DNA of 64,000 nucleotides from Cyanophora paradoxa (lineage: Eukaryota; Glaucocystophyceae; Cyanophorales; Cyanophoraceae), in assembly GCA_004431415.1 (NCBI GenBank), contig QPMI01000658.1, positions 1-64,000 on the forward strand, written 5' to 3'. The position numbers were made by a program, and so were the translations under genes. This document shows, piece by piece, positions 54,901-64,000 of this stretch (its first letter is position 1; every line of letters starts with the position of its first letter). A model generated the notes under the pieces. It did not search any database, had not been told where the DNA came from, and saw only the letters and a list, made by a program, of their open reading frames with translations.

Positions 54901-57900
54901 CATGACTGCAGGGCTTCAAAGCCCTTGGTAAGGATATCGTCCGCATCGATGTCGGCGATCGACGCGACGCCATAGAAACCGCCTCGCTGCATGCGCAGGT
55001 TCTCGCCTGCACAACCCCGCCCGGTATCGATAAGCTCGCGGCCAGGCGCCGGTGCGGTGTGGAGAAATCACCGTAGCGCGTATTGGTGCCTACTTCATTG
55101 CTGTGCGGGGTACTGGTCAGGGCCAAGGCGAAGAGCGCGGCGGGGAGCGTGGATTGGGATCGCACCTGTGCTGCATCATCGACTCGTCACGAAGCTTCTC
55201 CGCCCAGCTGCAAATGCGCCGCCGTTAGAGTGCCGCGGCCCCCTCGCAATTGCAGCTGCGCATGCGCGCTGCAGGACACTCACTACTGAGCGAACGCAGC
55301 CGTTTTGTCGTGCCAAACGAGGCCCTTAGAGCCATGCACGGCGCGCAGTTTGTTGACGTAATTCTGCAAACGGCGGTCGCGGCGGTGAGCAGCGCCGACG
55401 CGACGCAAGCGGCGGGTGCAGGGCGCGAGCGTTGCTTGCCGTGAGCTCGATCTGCTGAGACGCCGTATAGTACGAGACGTAATTCTTCGGCGTCACCCAG
55501 GGCGCGCTGGGGTAGTATTTGTTCGTGTCATCCCAAGCCCAGGTGGTCAGAAGGTGGCGCCGACTGGGGTGCTGGAACGCAGAGGTCGCTGCCGCCGATG
55601 GCATGTGGTTGGGCAGCCACGGGACGCGCGCGACGCCTTCGGACTTCTCGTCAAAGGCTGATTTCGGCGCGTCGTAATCGCGGAGCATGTCTCCTTCGAG
55701 CTCGTCAGGCTGCGGTTTCAGCGGCCGGGCTATTCTGATAGTCGAGGGGTGCGGGACGCCAAATTCCCGGGCGAACGCGGTGTCGACACCAACGTTAACG
55801 GCGCGCTGCGCCGCGTGATCGGACTCTGCATCCCGACCCTCGCCAATTGCAAGCAGACGCCTCTGCGACGACGGGTAGTAGGGCGCGCCGTAGTCCGTCT
55901 GCATTGTCACTGAGACGTCGTAGATCGTGAGGTCGTCGACGAAAGAGCCCGCAAATGTGATCGTGTCGGCAGCCTTGCCGGACGTCTTGTCTGTCGAGCT
56001 GACGACGGGCGTAACATCTGCGGGCCACGTTGGCGAGGGACGAGAATGCCGGGGGGCGCGCGGACCGCCCGAGTAGTCAAAGCCGCAGGTGCTGTTGCTG
56101 AGCGCGTCGCGCGCACAGCCGGCTGGGATCCCGTTGGTGCGGACGGAGAGCTGCGGTCGGGTCTCTGCGGGCCGTTTTAAGCTTGGCTCACGGGCTACGC
56201 GTAAATCGCAAGCTGTGTTGGAGCGCCAGCGCACCGACGGTGGCGACAAACTCTCCGGGAAGCGTACTGTAAAACAGGCCACCAGGTGAAGTCTTGGACA
56301 CGCTGTAGGTTCCGCCGTCGGTGAGCGAGGAGAGGTACACTGTCGTAAGAGCGAGGTCGCCAGGCAGGTTCTGGAACTCGATCTGCAGGACCACGAGTCG
56401 GCGAAGAGGAAATAAATGTTTATAAGCGCGAAATTGCAGCTGACGTCGAAGATTTGCGTGAAGCAGGGGCCGGTGCGGTTCACAGCGACCTTGAGACCCT
56501 TGGCTTCGAAGGCAGCCACGACTTGCGCGGCGGTCGACTCGATGTCGATCGGGTTTGTCGTGTAGCCGCCCGCCGAGAAGCTGATCTGGCCGCCAACGAA
56601 GCTTGTGGCGGCGTCGGTCGAAGACGTCGCGGTGATGCCCGCCGGCGGGGTGACGGAGAGAGTGCCCCCGGCCTGGCACGTTTTCAGGTTGATGATGAAA
56701 TCGTTGCCGCTCTTCGCGACTGAAGAGCCCTGAACCCATCGCTTGGGGTACCTGTACGTTGCCTGCGTCAAAGGGGCGCGCGCACATGCGGTGCACTAGT
56801 ATTAAGCGATCGAGAGCGTCTATGCGCACGCCGACACGGAAAATTCATCAATCCAATAATCCCCGCTTGGACGAGTGCAGGAAACGCTGCATGGCTCTGT
56901 GCGCAGGTCAAACCGATCGATATCGAAGCCGATCGCGGCTGAAATATCATGATCAATACAAGAAGCCGCTCACGATCAAAAAGGATAGCGGTGATGAGAG
57001 GCGAATATCCGAGTGCGTTCTTCAGTTGCTTGTCGAGATCGGTGCACTGCCGGCAAGAAAATCACGGAGTAAGCTTGAAGTCACGTCGAGGAAGCTTAAG
57101 CTTTCGGGATCGAAAGTACCGTATAATGCCAATTGCCGTCATTGATTATACCGCCCCAGGAGGCGATCTTTGCACTGTTGACGTCCGCGGTATTCAGCGG
57201 GATGTTGAACTGCGCATGCCACGATAATTAAATATAAGACGATCGAAGTCACAGAAGGAACTCGTGCGAGCTCCCTCTCAATTCGAGTGCAAAGCACGCA
57301 CCTCAACGCTCCGCCAAGAGCCCCCGACTTGTACTGCGGGCAAAAGATTAATGACGCTTGTGTATTGCAATTGCAAAGGCGCCTCGTATTCGTAGCTGCA
57401 TGCACAGGCGCACTTTTCATGTTCGATATCGACCCCGATGGCACCTGTGATGCATGCACGTGAGAATTTGAAGCCACAGCACGTGTGTGCATGTAAACCA
57501 CTCGCCTTGTAGGCCATGCACATGAGTGGGTATATGCTGGTGTTGAAGGAGACGGCGCCGTTCGACGACTCGAAGAGGCGCGTCTGAAGGGCGAGGCAAG
57601 CGTCAGCAGCGCGCCAAATTCGAACGCGAACCCGGAACGCGGAGGAGGAGACGCGCCGACTGGGAGTTGATGTGCAGGGACTTCGAGCCCTTGTACGGCG
57701 CGGTCGTCACTTTCTGCGGTTGTGCACATGAGAAATGCACGAGCTTCGCGAACGGTAATGGTTCCAGATCTCCACCTCGGCAACACCGCCCAAGTTGCGG
57801 ATGGTCATCGGCGTATTCTCAGTTTTCGGGTGGATCGTCGTAACATCGTCCTCGAGGCCGTCGTGGATCTGCAGCGCGCGGTGGTCATGATCAGCCGCCG

Positions 57901-60900
57901 GGTGCACTTGTACATGTGCGCTACTATGAAAACCAATTGCAAGGCAGCACGCACAAAGAACTCGTGCAGATACAGTTCGTCCGAAACGGAGTAGGCGCTG
58001 CCTCCCCCGGTCGCGCTCGAGATCGAGTAGTCCGTGACGTACCTGCGAATTGCGATTGTTTATGAGCATGATCACCCCCTCGTTCCAAAAAGGCAGAGAG
58101 AAGGCGCGCACTCAATAGCCGTCTGCATCTGCGCCGCAGTGGAGCTGACGGGCAGCGCGTAGCTCCGGCTGCCGTACGTGACGGTCATGTTGCTGGAAGA
58201 AGTGCCGCTGAGAGTAATCTTGCGGACATCGCCCGCTGGCGCGTCCCAAACGACAACTCTCTGCTCAGATCATATATATATAGCACGTAAGCCAGAGGGG
58301 ACAGAGCGTGGCGCGGGCCGCCGACCTGGCGCTCGTCGACACCGGCAGACGAGCCTGCCCTGTTCAGAGTCGTGTTGCCCATCAGCATTCCGATGTTGTG
58401 GTGCCCATTTCCTCCGGTATTTGCGCAGTAGCTCTCGAAGTACAGCTTGTCGCCGGCGTTGAGAGTGTACCTGCTCGTTTTCTGCGCTGCGCATCAGCGA
58501 TGTGCGTGAACGCGAGCACAGAAGAGCTGCCTGGGATCCGTATTTCCAATAGTCGCGGGAGCTCGAGTAGTCAGGGACGAATGCGACCTTGGCGATGCTG
58601 CCGGGCGAATCGCCCATCCACAGCTCCCCGGCGTTGTCAGTGTCTGCGAGAGCGTTACGCCACTGCGGCGCGGGCGAGAGGGCACAGAGTGCTTGCCCAG
58701 AAAGAACGTGTAGGCCGACGTTTTCGGCGCGACGAACCAGCCGCTGAAGCGCTCCGTGTAAACGTTCTGGGGGATGGAGGGTCGCGATTACGACTGGACA
58801 ATTGCAAAGAGAGGCAACGTGGCCGCACGCTGGTATCCGGCGTCGCGACGCGAGCCACCTGGACTTGCAGCAGGTCGGGCGAGCCGGGGAACGCTGGGCT
58901 CGCCTTCAGGCTTGCGATGGAGTTGATTCCATACCACCTGCCGACGGGAATGATCAGTGATCATTAAGGTAGCGCCAAAGCTTCGCGATCGATGCTCGCG
59001 ATCGCCGCACGCCTCTCCAAGCGGAACCCTCGAGGGCCAGAGAAGTGCGTGCTGCTGGTGCCCGCAGCCGACGTGCCGGGCCGCGTCTGGCACACAATCA
59101 CCTCATAGCTCGAGAAGACGACGGGACAAGCGACGCCCGCGACAGTGACAGAGTTCAAGCTGGCCACGGGAGAGAAGCTGGAGCCCGCGATCTGCACAGG
59201 AGGTCAGGCTAGCGGCACGCGATCGCGAGAGCGAGCGCAGGAAGGTCGCGGACCGTCAAGAGGAGCCCTCCAGCGGTGGAAGAGAGGCTTCCGGAGATCG
59301 ACTGGACGAGGGGGACGATCTGCGGAGCAGTGAAAGTGAGCTACTCGCGCGCGCGAGGGGCGCGGCGGGCTGAAACCCGCCTGGAAACTGTAGAGCACGC
59401 CGTTCGCGTCGGGCAACAGGAATGACGGGCCGATTGTCGCTTGTCCACCTTCATCATGAGCCCGAATGGTTATGTTGTAGGAGCCTTGCGATGCGAATCG
59501 ATATCGGACCCGAGCAGCGTGAGCCCGCGGACCGGGCGCCACAGTTTCGTATGTGGGCGGGGGGTGCACCGGCGGATGCAAGCCCCACCCTGGCTTTCAT
59601 CGAGCTGCGCCAAGCTTGAGTGTCAGCTCAAGAGCTGGAAGGCCCCTTCAAATGGGGGAGGGGAAATAATGAGGACGACAGCGGCCGCGGACCTTCTGTA
59701 CGTATTTTCTTGGACGCTGTTCTCTGCAACCGCAATGCTTCGTGATCAGCGCGGGAATCGAAGGCGCGCGTGGATGCAGAGCGAAAAAGGGTGGCTCGCC
59801 AAACATGTAGAAATCCTTGTTCGGTGCCGTTCTGAGGCGACGCGCGCGTGGCCGCTGGCGTCGGCGGGGGAAACAGCTCCGCGGCAACGGCAACGGGGAA
59901 AAGCCCACAACCAAAAGCGCACAGATTGGTGAGCGACATGAACCCGTCGTTTACTTTGATTTCAAGCTTCCTGTTCTCAAGATCCGCCCTGTTCGCGTGC
60001 GCAGCCGAAGTCGGAATTCGCGATCAGCGGGTCATGATCATGATCAGAGCGCTCGCGGTCGCACCTCCAAAAGAAATGAGTTCCGCCGGCGCCGTTCTTC
60101 AATTCGAACTGCTCTTTTATGTGAGCATTGACGATGCTTCGAGTTGGGAGGGAGGCGGTGGCCGCGCTTAAGTACCATCATAATGTCGCCGAGCATGCCG
60201 GCGGGAGGGTTGAGAAACGACACGCTTGGCGTTTTGGCTGCCAATGCATATGCATGGGAAGCTGCGCAAGCGAGAGAAGACAGGCACCGCATGCGCACAT
60301 GCCAGGTACTGAAAGGCGCCCGCCTTGGTCGTGTACGAGCTCGAGGTCAGTGAACCAATAGCGAGGAGCAGCTTGGCAGCGGCGGCGGGGCCTTGGTCCA
60401 CGATGACCGTCACGGCTAGGGCCTGCCCGCATGCATGTGCGAATGAGGCCCAGGTCACTCGCTGCGCATGCCCGAGGCCGAGCGCCGCGGCGCGCCGCGC
60501 ACCGCAGTCTCGCCTGCGGCGCTGGCAGGCGTGTGGCAATAGATTTTCGTCGTCGTCGTCACGGCCGTATCCTGCGGGTTTTCGTTTTAATTTCCCCACA
60601 TCCACACCCGAGCTATCCGTCACCGATACCGAATAGCGCACGCCCCGCATGGCAAATGCGCACCACGGCGCACTCATCGCCGGTGGGGCCGCCAATGAGG
60701 ACGGCGTCCATGCTGAGCGTCGCAATCGGACGCGCGGGCGTAAGATTTGACAACGGAATGGTCAACTCACTCGGCGCCTGCACCTCGTGAAGGAGCCGTC
60801 GTAGGCAGAGAAACCGGTCCCCGTAATTGTGAGGAGCGTGCCACCTGCTATGGACCCAACTGCAACGGAGCCTGACATTGTAGATGCCGTGACGGTCGTA

Positions 60901-61084
60901 ATGGCTGGCGAGAACAAGTTGCGATTGTGGAGGGCAGTTAGAGCATGTCGGGTGCATGCATCCGTACAAATATTCGAATTCAATATGCACTTGGCGCGGC
61001 CGTGGACGTCGACGCGGAGAACGCCAGGATGACGCAAAGCCCGATCGCGACCAGCTGCAGAAGCGCCATGTGCATGCGGCTCAT
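39558..61084 (-). CDS. Giant fibrocystin-L (PKHD1L1)-like transmembrane receptor with a CAP domain
   Basis: Minus strand, dozens of short exons over 21.5 kb. The start is the ATG at 61084: signal peptide [20 protein letters not shown], spliced in phase (60991 to 60904) to the first IPT/TIG repeat. The order of domains is IPT, a further IPT, PA14 (about 58330-58935), connecting modules, a CAP domain (54530-55363), a Pro/Thr/Ser linker, about nine IPT/TIG units (50040-54000), G8 (about 49370-49875), right-handed beta-helix, a second G8 (about 45090-45470), a second beta-helix, Ser/Pro repeats, a membrane segment (about 39856-39935) and a tail of about 100 residues with TAA at 39558. Apart from the CAP domain and Ser/Pro repeats this is the PKHD1L1 layout. 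No second start, signal peptide or membrane segment was found between the ends, so one gene is most likely, but two or three genes cannot be excluded without transcripts. It is probably a cell-surface protein; ligand unknown. Confidence 0.8.
40511..41190 (-). repeat. 51-bp coding minisatellite, 13 copies (Ser/Pro stalk)
   Basis: The minus strand encodes 13 copies of the 17-residue unit [17 protein letters not shown], with V/A and single-base variants; the outermost units are the most diverged. It lies between the last folded ectodomain and the membrane segment and probably forms an extended, O-glycosylated stalk. Because 51 is a multiple of three, other frames stay open, producing spurious antisense ORFs. 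Confidence 0.9.
41900..45080 (-). other. Second beta-helix region and membrane-proximal modules
   Basis: After G8: [40 protein letters not shown], a run of short Val/Ser/Asn repeats ([20 protein letters not shown]), then [20 protein letters not shown] (about 42830) and [28 protein letters not shown] corresponds to the D-x-DG-(S/T)-LTG element of PKHD1L1. Confidence 0.7.
45090..45470 (-). other. Second G8 domain
   Basis: One long exon gives [60 protein letters not shown] and [13 protein letters not shown]: a textbook G8 module. Confidence 0.85.
46330..49100 (-). other. First beta-helix (PbH1) region
   Basis: It follows G8 with the PKHD1L1-type landmarks [87 protein letters not shown] and later RDGTLTGTV. 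These fit an extracellular right-handed beta-helix. Confidence 0.7.
49370..49875 (-). other. First G8 domain
   Basis: [52 protein letters not shown] and [20 protein letters not shown] follow the G8 pattern (W..W....P..G..V.I..G....D; L..L.I.G.L; I.....G.L.IGTE..PF). It is spread over several exons. Confidence 0.75.
50040..54000 (-). other. Array of about nine IPT/TIG repeats
   Basis: Successive units can be read: [15 protein letters not shown] (53.7 kb), [13 protein letters not shown] (53.3), [15 protein letters not shown] (53.0), [16 protein letters not shown] (52.6), [12 protein letters not shown] (51.75), [17 protein letters not shown] (51.3), [15 protein letters not shown] (50.95), [11 protein letters not shown] (50.58) and [15 protein letters not shown] (50.22). 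Each is an immunoglobulin-like fold with G-x(2)-F or similar. Frames change between exons as expected for short introns. Confidence 0.75.
54150..54360 (-). other. Pro/Thr/Ser-rich linker
   Basis: The minus strand reads [18 protein letters not shown] and onward through [16 protein letters not shown]: a hydroxyproline-rich-glycoprotein-like stretch joining the CAP block to the IPT array. Such sequence is common in algal cell-surface proteins. Confidence 0.65.
54530..55363 (-). other. CAP/SCP (PR-1-like) domain inside the receptor gene
   Basis: Exons 55363-55287, 55207-55166, 55100-55072, 55006-54891 and one from 54808 join in phase. They give [98 protein letters not shown] and [18 protein letters not shown]. 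These hold the CAP signatures: L.W...A..wA, HS, YGEN, W(Y)NE, GHFT..VW, and the closing YVV..(C). CAP domains bind lipids/sterols or act in extracellular signalling and are normally stand-alone secreted proteins. The block is followed by a Pro/Thr/Ser-rich linker (54150-54360). Confidence 0.85.
58330..58935 (-). other. PA14 domain
   Basis: Exons encode [60 protein letters not shown]; then [20 protein letters not shown]. These match the order of PA14 motifs (Y..R..G....P..G.Y.F; D....LW......; L.aG..Y..E). PA14 is a carbohydrate- or ligand-binding beta-barrel and is found in the same place in PKHD1L1. Confidence 0.8.
59040..59330 (-). other. IPT/TIG repeat split by an intron
   Basis: [20 protein letters not shown] joins, across an intron with donor GTCCGC and acceptor TGTGCAG, to [20 protein letters not shown] and [15 protein letters not shown]: the full IPT/TIG pattern including the conserved C-terminal Cys pair. 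The module before it (59370-59580; [20 protein letters not shown]) resembles a PKD-like strand repeat. Confidence 0.75.
60790..61084 (-). other. Signal peptide exon and first IPT/TIG repeat
   Basis: Exon 61084-60991 encodes a short basic/Met-rich N-terminus and a hydrophobic core ending in Ser/Thr/Ala. Its donor GTGCAT (phase 1) joins the acceptor before 60904, giving [20 protein letters not shown], then [16 protein letters not shown], a clear IPT/TIG signature (Gly-Gly ... G-x-G-F). What follows 60795 is frame-ambiguous. Confidence 0.8.
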
Positions 61085-61680
61085 GTGTACGGATGGCGCT
61101 CGGCTTGCACTTGAACGTACGCGTACGCGTGGCCGTACGCGTGCCCCATCCGTCATAACCAGCGTTCTGGATGCCATGGGCACGGCCACTAAACAGCCCG
61201 GCCTGGCGCCTGGCGGGCACTGGCAGTGACCGCGACCCACAGCGCTGCAACTGCAGTGCAGGTGCAAATGCAGTGTCAACTCGGACTCGGGGAGTCAACT
61301 GCAGTGCAGCCTGTGCAGGTGTATATGCGAGTATCCTGCTGTGAGCTCGAGGCTGTGTCGCCGCTGTGACCGTGACGCACCGTGGTCCGTGGCACGCGCT
61401 ATTACGTCTACCGGAGTAGTATCATAGTATATACGTACGTAAGACGTTTTACGTACTAGTACTACGCGATACGGTAGTACTGTAAAGCAGGAATTCGAAG
61501 TCGGGAGACTCGGCCCCGAGTCGGGACTCGGGACTCCGGGACCCGGGAGTCGCGATCGAGTCGGGAGTCGGGACTCGGGACTCCGCTACAAGTTATTTGG
61601 AACCGTGTGGCTTTCCGCCATAGTAACTTTTCAAGTTTCCCAGCCTAGAAACTCGGGCCTTAACTTATAATTACGGCGTC

Positions 61681-61941
61681 CCGTGTAACACATAAATACT
61701 GGACTCACTTAATTAACAGAGTCCCAAATTAACAGACCGAAATTCTGACATAGTCTGTTAATTTGGGACTCTGCTAATTTGCCGCTGTCAGTTTTACCAT
61801 TCAATCTACCCCGCCAACATTACCGCCCCATACAAGCCCAAATGTTTCAGTCTGTTAATTTGGGACTCTGTTATTTCGCCTAAAGGAGGGCCAGATTTTA
61901 TAACCTGTTAATGAACGGGCTGTTATTTTAGTGTTACACGG
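61681..61941. mobile_element. Terminal-inverted-repeat element, copy A
   Basis: The ends are CCGTGTAACAC and, inverted, GTGTTACACGG; the right side is followed by TA. Inside, GTCTGTTAATTTGGGACTCT and its complement occur several times. No coding capacity. It shares the terminal CCGTGTAA with the element at 6335-6564. Confidence 0.7.
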
Positions 61942-62346
61942 TAGTACTACGGTACTCGCGATCGGAGGCTTGGACTCGGGAGTCGGGAGCTCGGATAATG
62001 GTATGATAGTACTACCGTACTACTACGGTACTCGCGATCGGATCGGAGGCTCGGATCCAGAGGCTGCGCATGCGGACCCGTGAGCTCGAGGCTGTTAACG
62101 TTCCGAAGTTCCAAACTTCAGGCCGGGCTTCCAGTCTCCCGGGGCCCAGACTCTGAGACTCCCGCCGTCTCCCGGATCCGGACTCCGGACCGGAGTCCCC
62201 GGGCCCAGCGCTAGCCGGCTCAGAGCCTCGCCGAGTTGGCTCGGCCCTAGCTATAGCCTATAGGCCTTAGCTGCAGCCTGGCAGGCCGCTCCAGTCTCCC
62301 AGATCGTCCCAGACTCCCAGGCTCCGGATCATGGTCCATTGATAAT

Positions 62347-62575
62347 TAACAGGTTATAAAATCCGGCCCTCCCTTAGGCGAAATAACAGAGTCCCAAATT
62401 AACAGACTGTGAAAATTCGGGCTTGTATGGGGCGGTAATATTGGGGGGTAGGTTGTATGGGTCGACTGAACGGCAGCGAATTAGCAGTCCCAAATTAACA
62501 GACTATGTCAAAATTTCGGTCTGTTAATTTGAGACTCTGTTATTTAAGTGAGCCCAGTAATTATGTGTTCTACGG
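62347..62575. mobile_element. Terminal-inverted-repeat element, copy B (inverted)
   Basis: An inverted copy of the element at 61681-61941: AACAGGTTATAAAATCCGGC, CCTCCCTTAGGCGAAATAAC and GGGCTTGTATGGGGCGGTAA match its reverse complement. One terminus (TGTTCTACGG) has decayed and the other is missing. Together with copy A it makes a 900-bp inverted pair with a loop of about 400 bp. Confidence 0.7.
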
Positions 62576-62677
62576 TACGTAAGCACTACGTAGTTAAAAC
62601 ATGATGGTGATGTCACGCTTTGCATGATGTCAGGTTAATTTCGAAGTAATTTCGAGTCTCTACGTAGCTATATAGCG

Positions 62678-62707
62678 CGGGCGCTAATTCTTTACGATTA
62701 GCGCCCG
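62678..62707. other. Perfect 11-bp hairpin
   Basis: CGGGCGCTAAT and ATTAGCGCCCG are separated by an 8-base loop (TCTTTACG). No T-run follows. Possible remnant of a mobile element or a structural site. Confidence 0.6.
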
Positions 62708-62922
62708 TCATCGGAAGCTACGTTCTTACGATTTCTAGTGAAACAGCCAATGGGATGCCAGTGCCGGATGGGTACGCAAAGTATCAGCACACTACGAGCT
62801 CGGAGGCTAGTCGGAGCAAGCGACACCCAGACGGCACTTACATCATGATGGCATCACACTTTTTTCCCCACAGTTAATTTTCACTACGTATACGTAGCTA
62901 TAGTGGGCGACAGCGAAACACA

Positions 62923-62997
62923 GCCTATGTCAAAATCTCGGTCTGTTAATTTGGGACTCTGTTAATAAAGTGCGAACAGTATTTAGGTGTTACACGG
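62923..62997. mobile_element. Terminal-inverted-repeat element, fragment C
   Basis: Only one end is present: GTCTGTTAATTTGGGACTCT followed by a tail to GTGTTACACGG, flanked by TA. Confidence 0.6.
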
Positions 62998-63450
62998 TAT
63001 TTATAATATATTAACGTACGGTGCTGGTAAGCGTGCGCACGGTACTGGCGAGCCAGGGATTTGCACCCATTGGTCGATTTCCATGTGGTATATCATTCGT
63101 CGGAGTGCTTTAATTGTTTTTACAAAAAACGATTTTTTGAACACAGGTTCTGAATGTGTGTAGTAAGTGTTGCATGCTGGCCGGGAGCCTGGCCCATTAA
63201 TATTAATATTGCTGGGCCATTGCTGGCCCCCATTGCATATTGCTGGGGCTTCCGGGACTCGGGAGGACCGGGCCCGGACTCCGGGAATCCGGATCATCGG
63301 ATCTGGGATCTGGATTCTGGATCCCACGGATATATCTCGATTCCGGGATTTTCTTTCAAGTGCTAGTACTGACTCAGTGATCGGTCGGTTTGCAGTGAAC
63401 CTCACAGTTAAAACCCCGCATCGCATTAATAGACCTCATCGATAATCAAA

Positions 63451-63500
63451 GCAATTTACGATCGATTCCTTACCAATGCCCGATAGGAATCGTAAATTGC
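63451..63500. other. 16-bp hairpin with 4-base bulge
   Basis: GCAATTTACGATCGATTCCT pairs with AGGAATCGTAAATTGC around a short loop; CGAT is unpaired in the left arm. It lies about 160 bp beyond the 3' end of the gene at 63664. Confidence 0.65.
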
Positions 63501-63663
63501 TCACTTTTCATCAACCCTCGATCAAAAACCATGACCCCCTACCTATGCCTCTCATATATATCTATCGACTTTATTGATAAATCACATTTTCTCTCTTTAC
63601 CCATGACCCCCTCCCTGTGGTTTTACTGTGAAAATGAATGAAATCAATTATATTTGAATTCAA

Positions 63664-64000
63664 TTACAACTGGTGACGCGGATCCGGACCCTCAGAAAGG
63701 GGAGAGTGGTCATAAACGTAAGGGATAATGTAATTCTCCGCATCTTCTTCAGTAATCGATAGAGCTTTGAAACGGTCACCATCGATTTCAACCTTGATGA
63801 AGAAAGAAGGATACGGGAAGGTCTTCTGCTTTGCCCAGCTCACCTCGTAGATCGCCACACCTCTTTTCTGTGTATTGCTCAGTCGTAAATCGCGTTAAAA
63901 CTGAATATGAAGCTTACCATATTATCCTCACGCTCGAAGATGGGCAGAGGCTTGAGAAGGAGATGGCAGTTCTTCTTGAAATTCTTGAATGCCTCGACAC
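63664..64000 (-). CDS. 3' end of a gene, last two exons
   Basis: The minus-strand exon entering the window (64000-63919, open) reads VEAFKNFKKNCHLLLKPLPI and FEREDNM, with donor GTAAGC. The last exon, 63867-63664, reads KRGVAIYEVSWAKQKTFPYP, FFIKVEIDGDRFKALSITEE and ends DPRHQL with TAA. Phase 0 is kept if the acceptor is ACACAG. Composition is AT-richer than the other genes, and codon use is less biased to G/C. Family not recognised; no membrane segment in this part. Confidence 0.6.

Larger units (their letters stand above)
61085..63663. other. Intergenic with several inverted-repeat elements
   Basis: About 2.6 kb without a supportable exon. It contains the promoter side of the giant receptor gene, three related inverted-repeat elements and two hairpins. 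61500-61600 and 61960-62320 are dominated by GGGACTCGGGA/TCCCGAGTC-type words. Confidence 0.6.

Overview
This is a nuclear window from an intron-rich, unicellular eukaryote, most likely a microalga or another protist; the sequence alone does not name the lineage. Genes are split by short GT-AG introns plus some that look like GC-AG. Branch sites of the form CTGAC/CTAAC can be seen. One class of introns is made of C-runs and starts GTACCC. No bacterial, organellar, rRNA or tRNA gene was seen.

Layout. 1-4246 (+): 3' part of a GC-rich multi-exon membrane-protein gene, with a 5'-truncated duplicate at 6878-8228. Between them lie a small six-exon gene for an acidic protein (minus, 4622-5743) and a 230-bp terminal-inverted-repeat element (6335-6564). 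8920-10683 (minus): a five-exon gene for a secretory-pathway membrane protein with a polyQ tail. 11657-30342: one 18.7-kb Ty3/gypsy LTR retrotransposon with identical 256-bp LTRs and a 5-bp target-site duplication. It encodes Gag, protease, RT-RNase H and integrase, plus about 8 kb of coding sequence between Gag and protease that I do not recognise; that part includes an RGG box and an arginine/serine (RS) domain. 32069-32599 (minus) and 34833-35602 (+): two small genes rebuilt exon by exon. About 36.8-38.2 kb (+): another GC-rich gene with C-run introns. 39558-61084 (minus): a very large multi-exon gene whose product has the domain order of animal fibrocystin-L (PKHD1L1): signal peptide, IPT/TIG repeats, PA14, more IPT/TIG, G8, beta-helix, G8, beta-helix, Ser/Pro repeats, one transmembrane segment and a cytoplasmic tail. 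A complete CAP/SCP domain lies inside it. 61.1-63.6 kb: intergenic DNA with several related inverted-repeat elements. 63664-64000 (minus): the 3' end of one more gene.

The strongest unusual points are: (1) the retrotransposon's coding frame changes about twenty times, every change can be read as -1, and two of them sit on textbook slippery heptamers (GGGAAAC and CCCTTTT); (2) the uncharacterised RGG/RS block inside it; (3) the CAP domain inside a fibrocystin-L-type receptor in a protist. The host genes look like surface or secreted proteins; no shared pathway can be shown from sequence alone.
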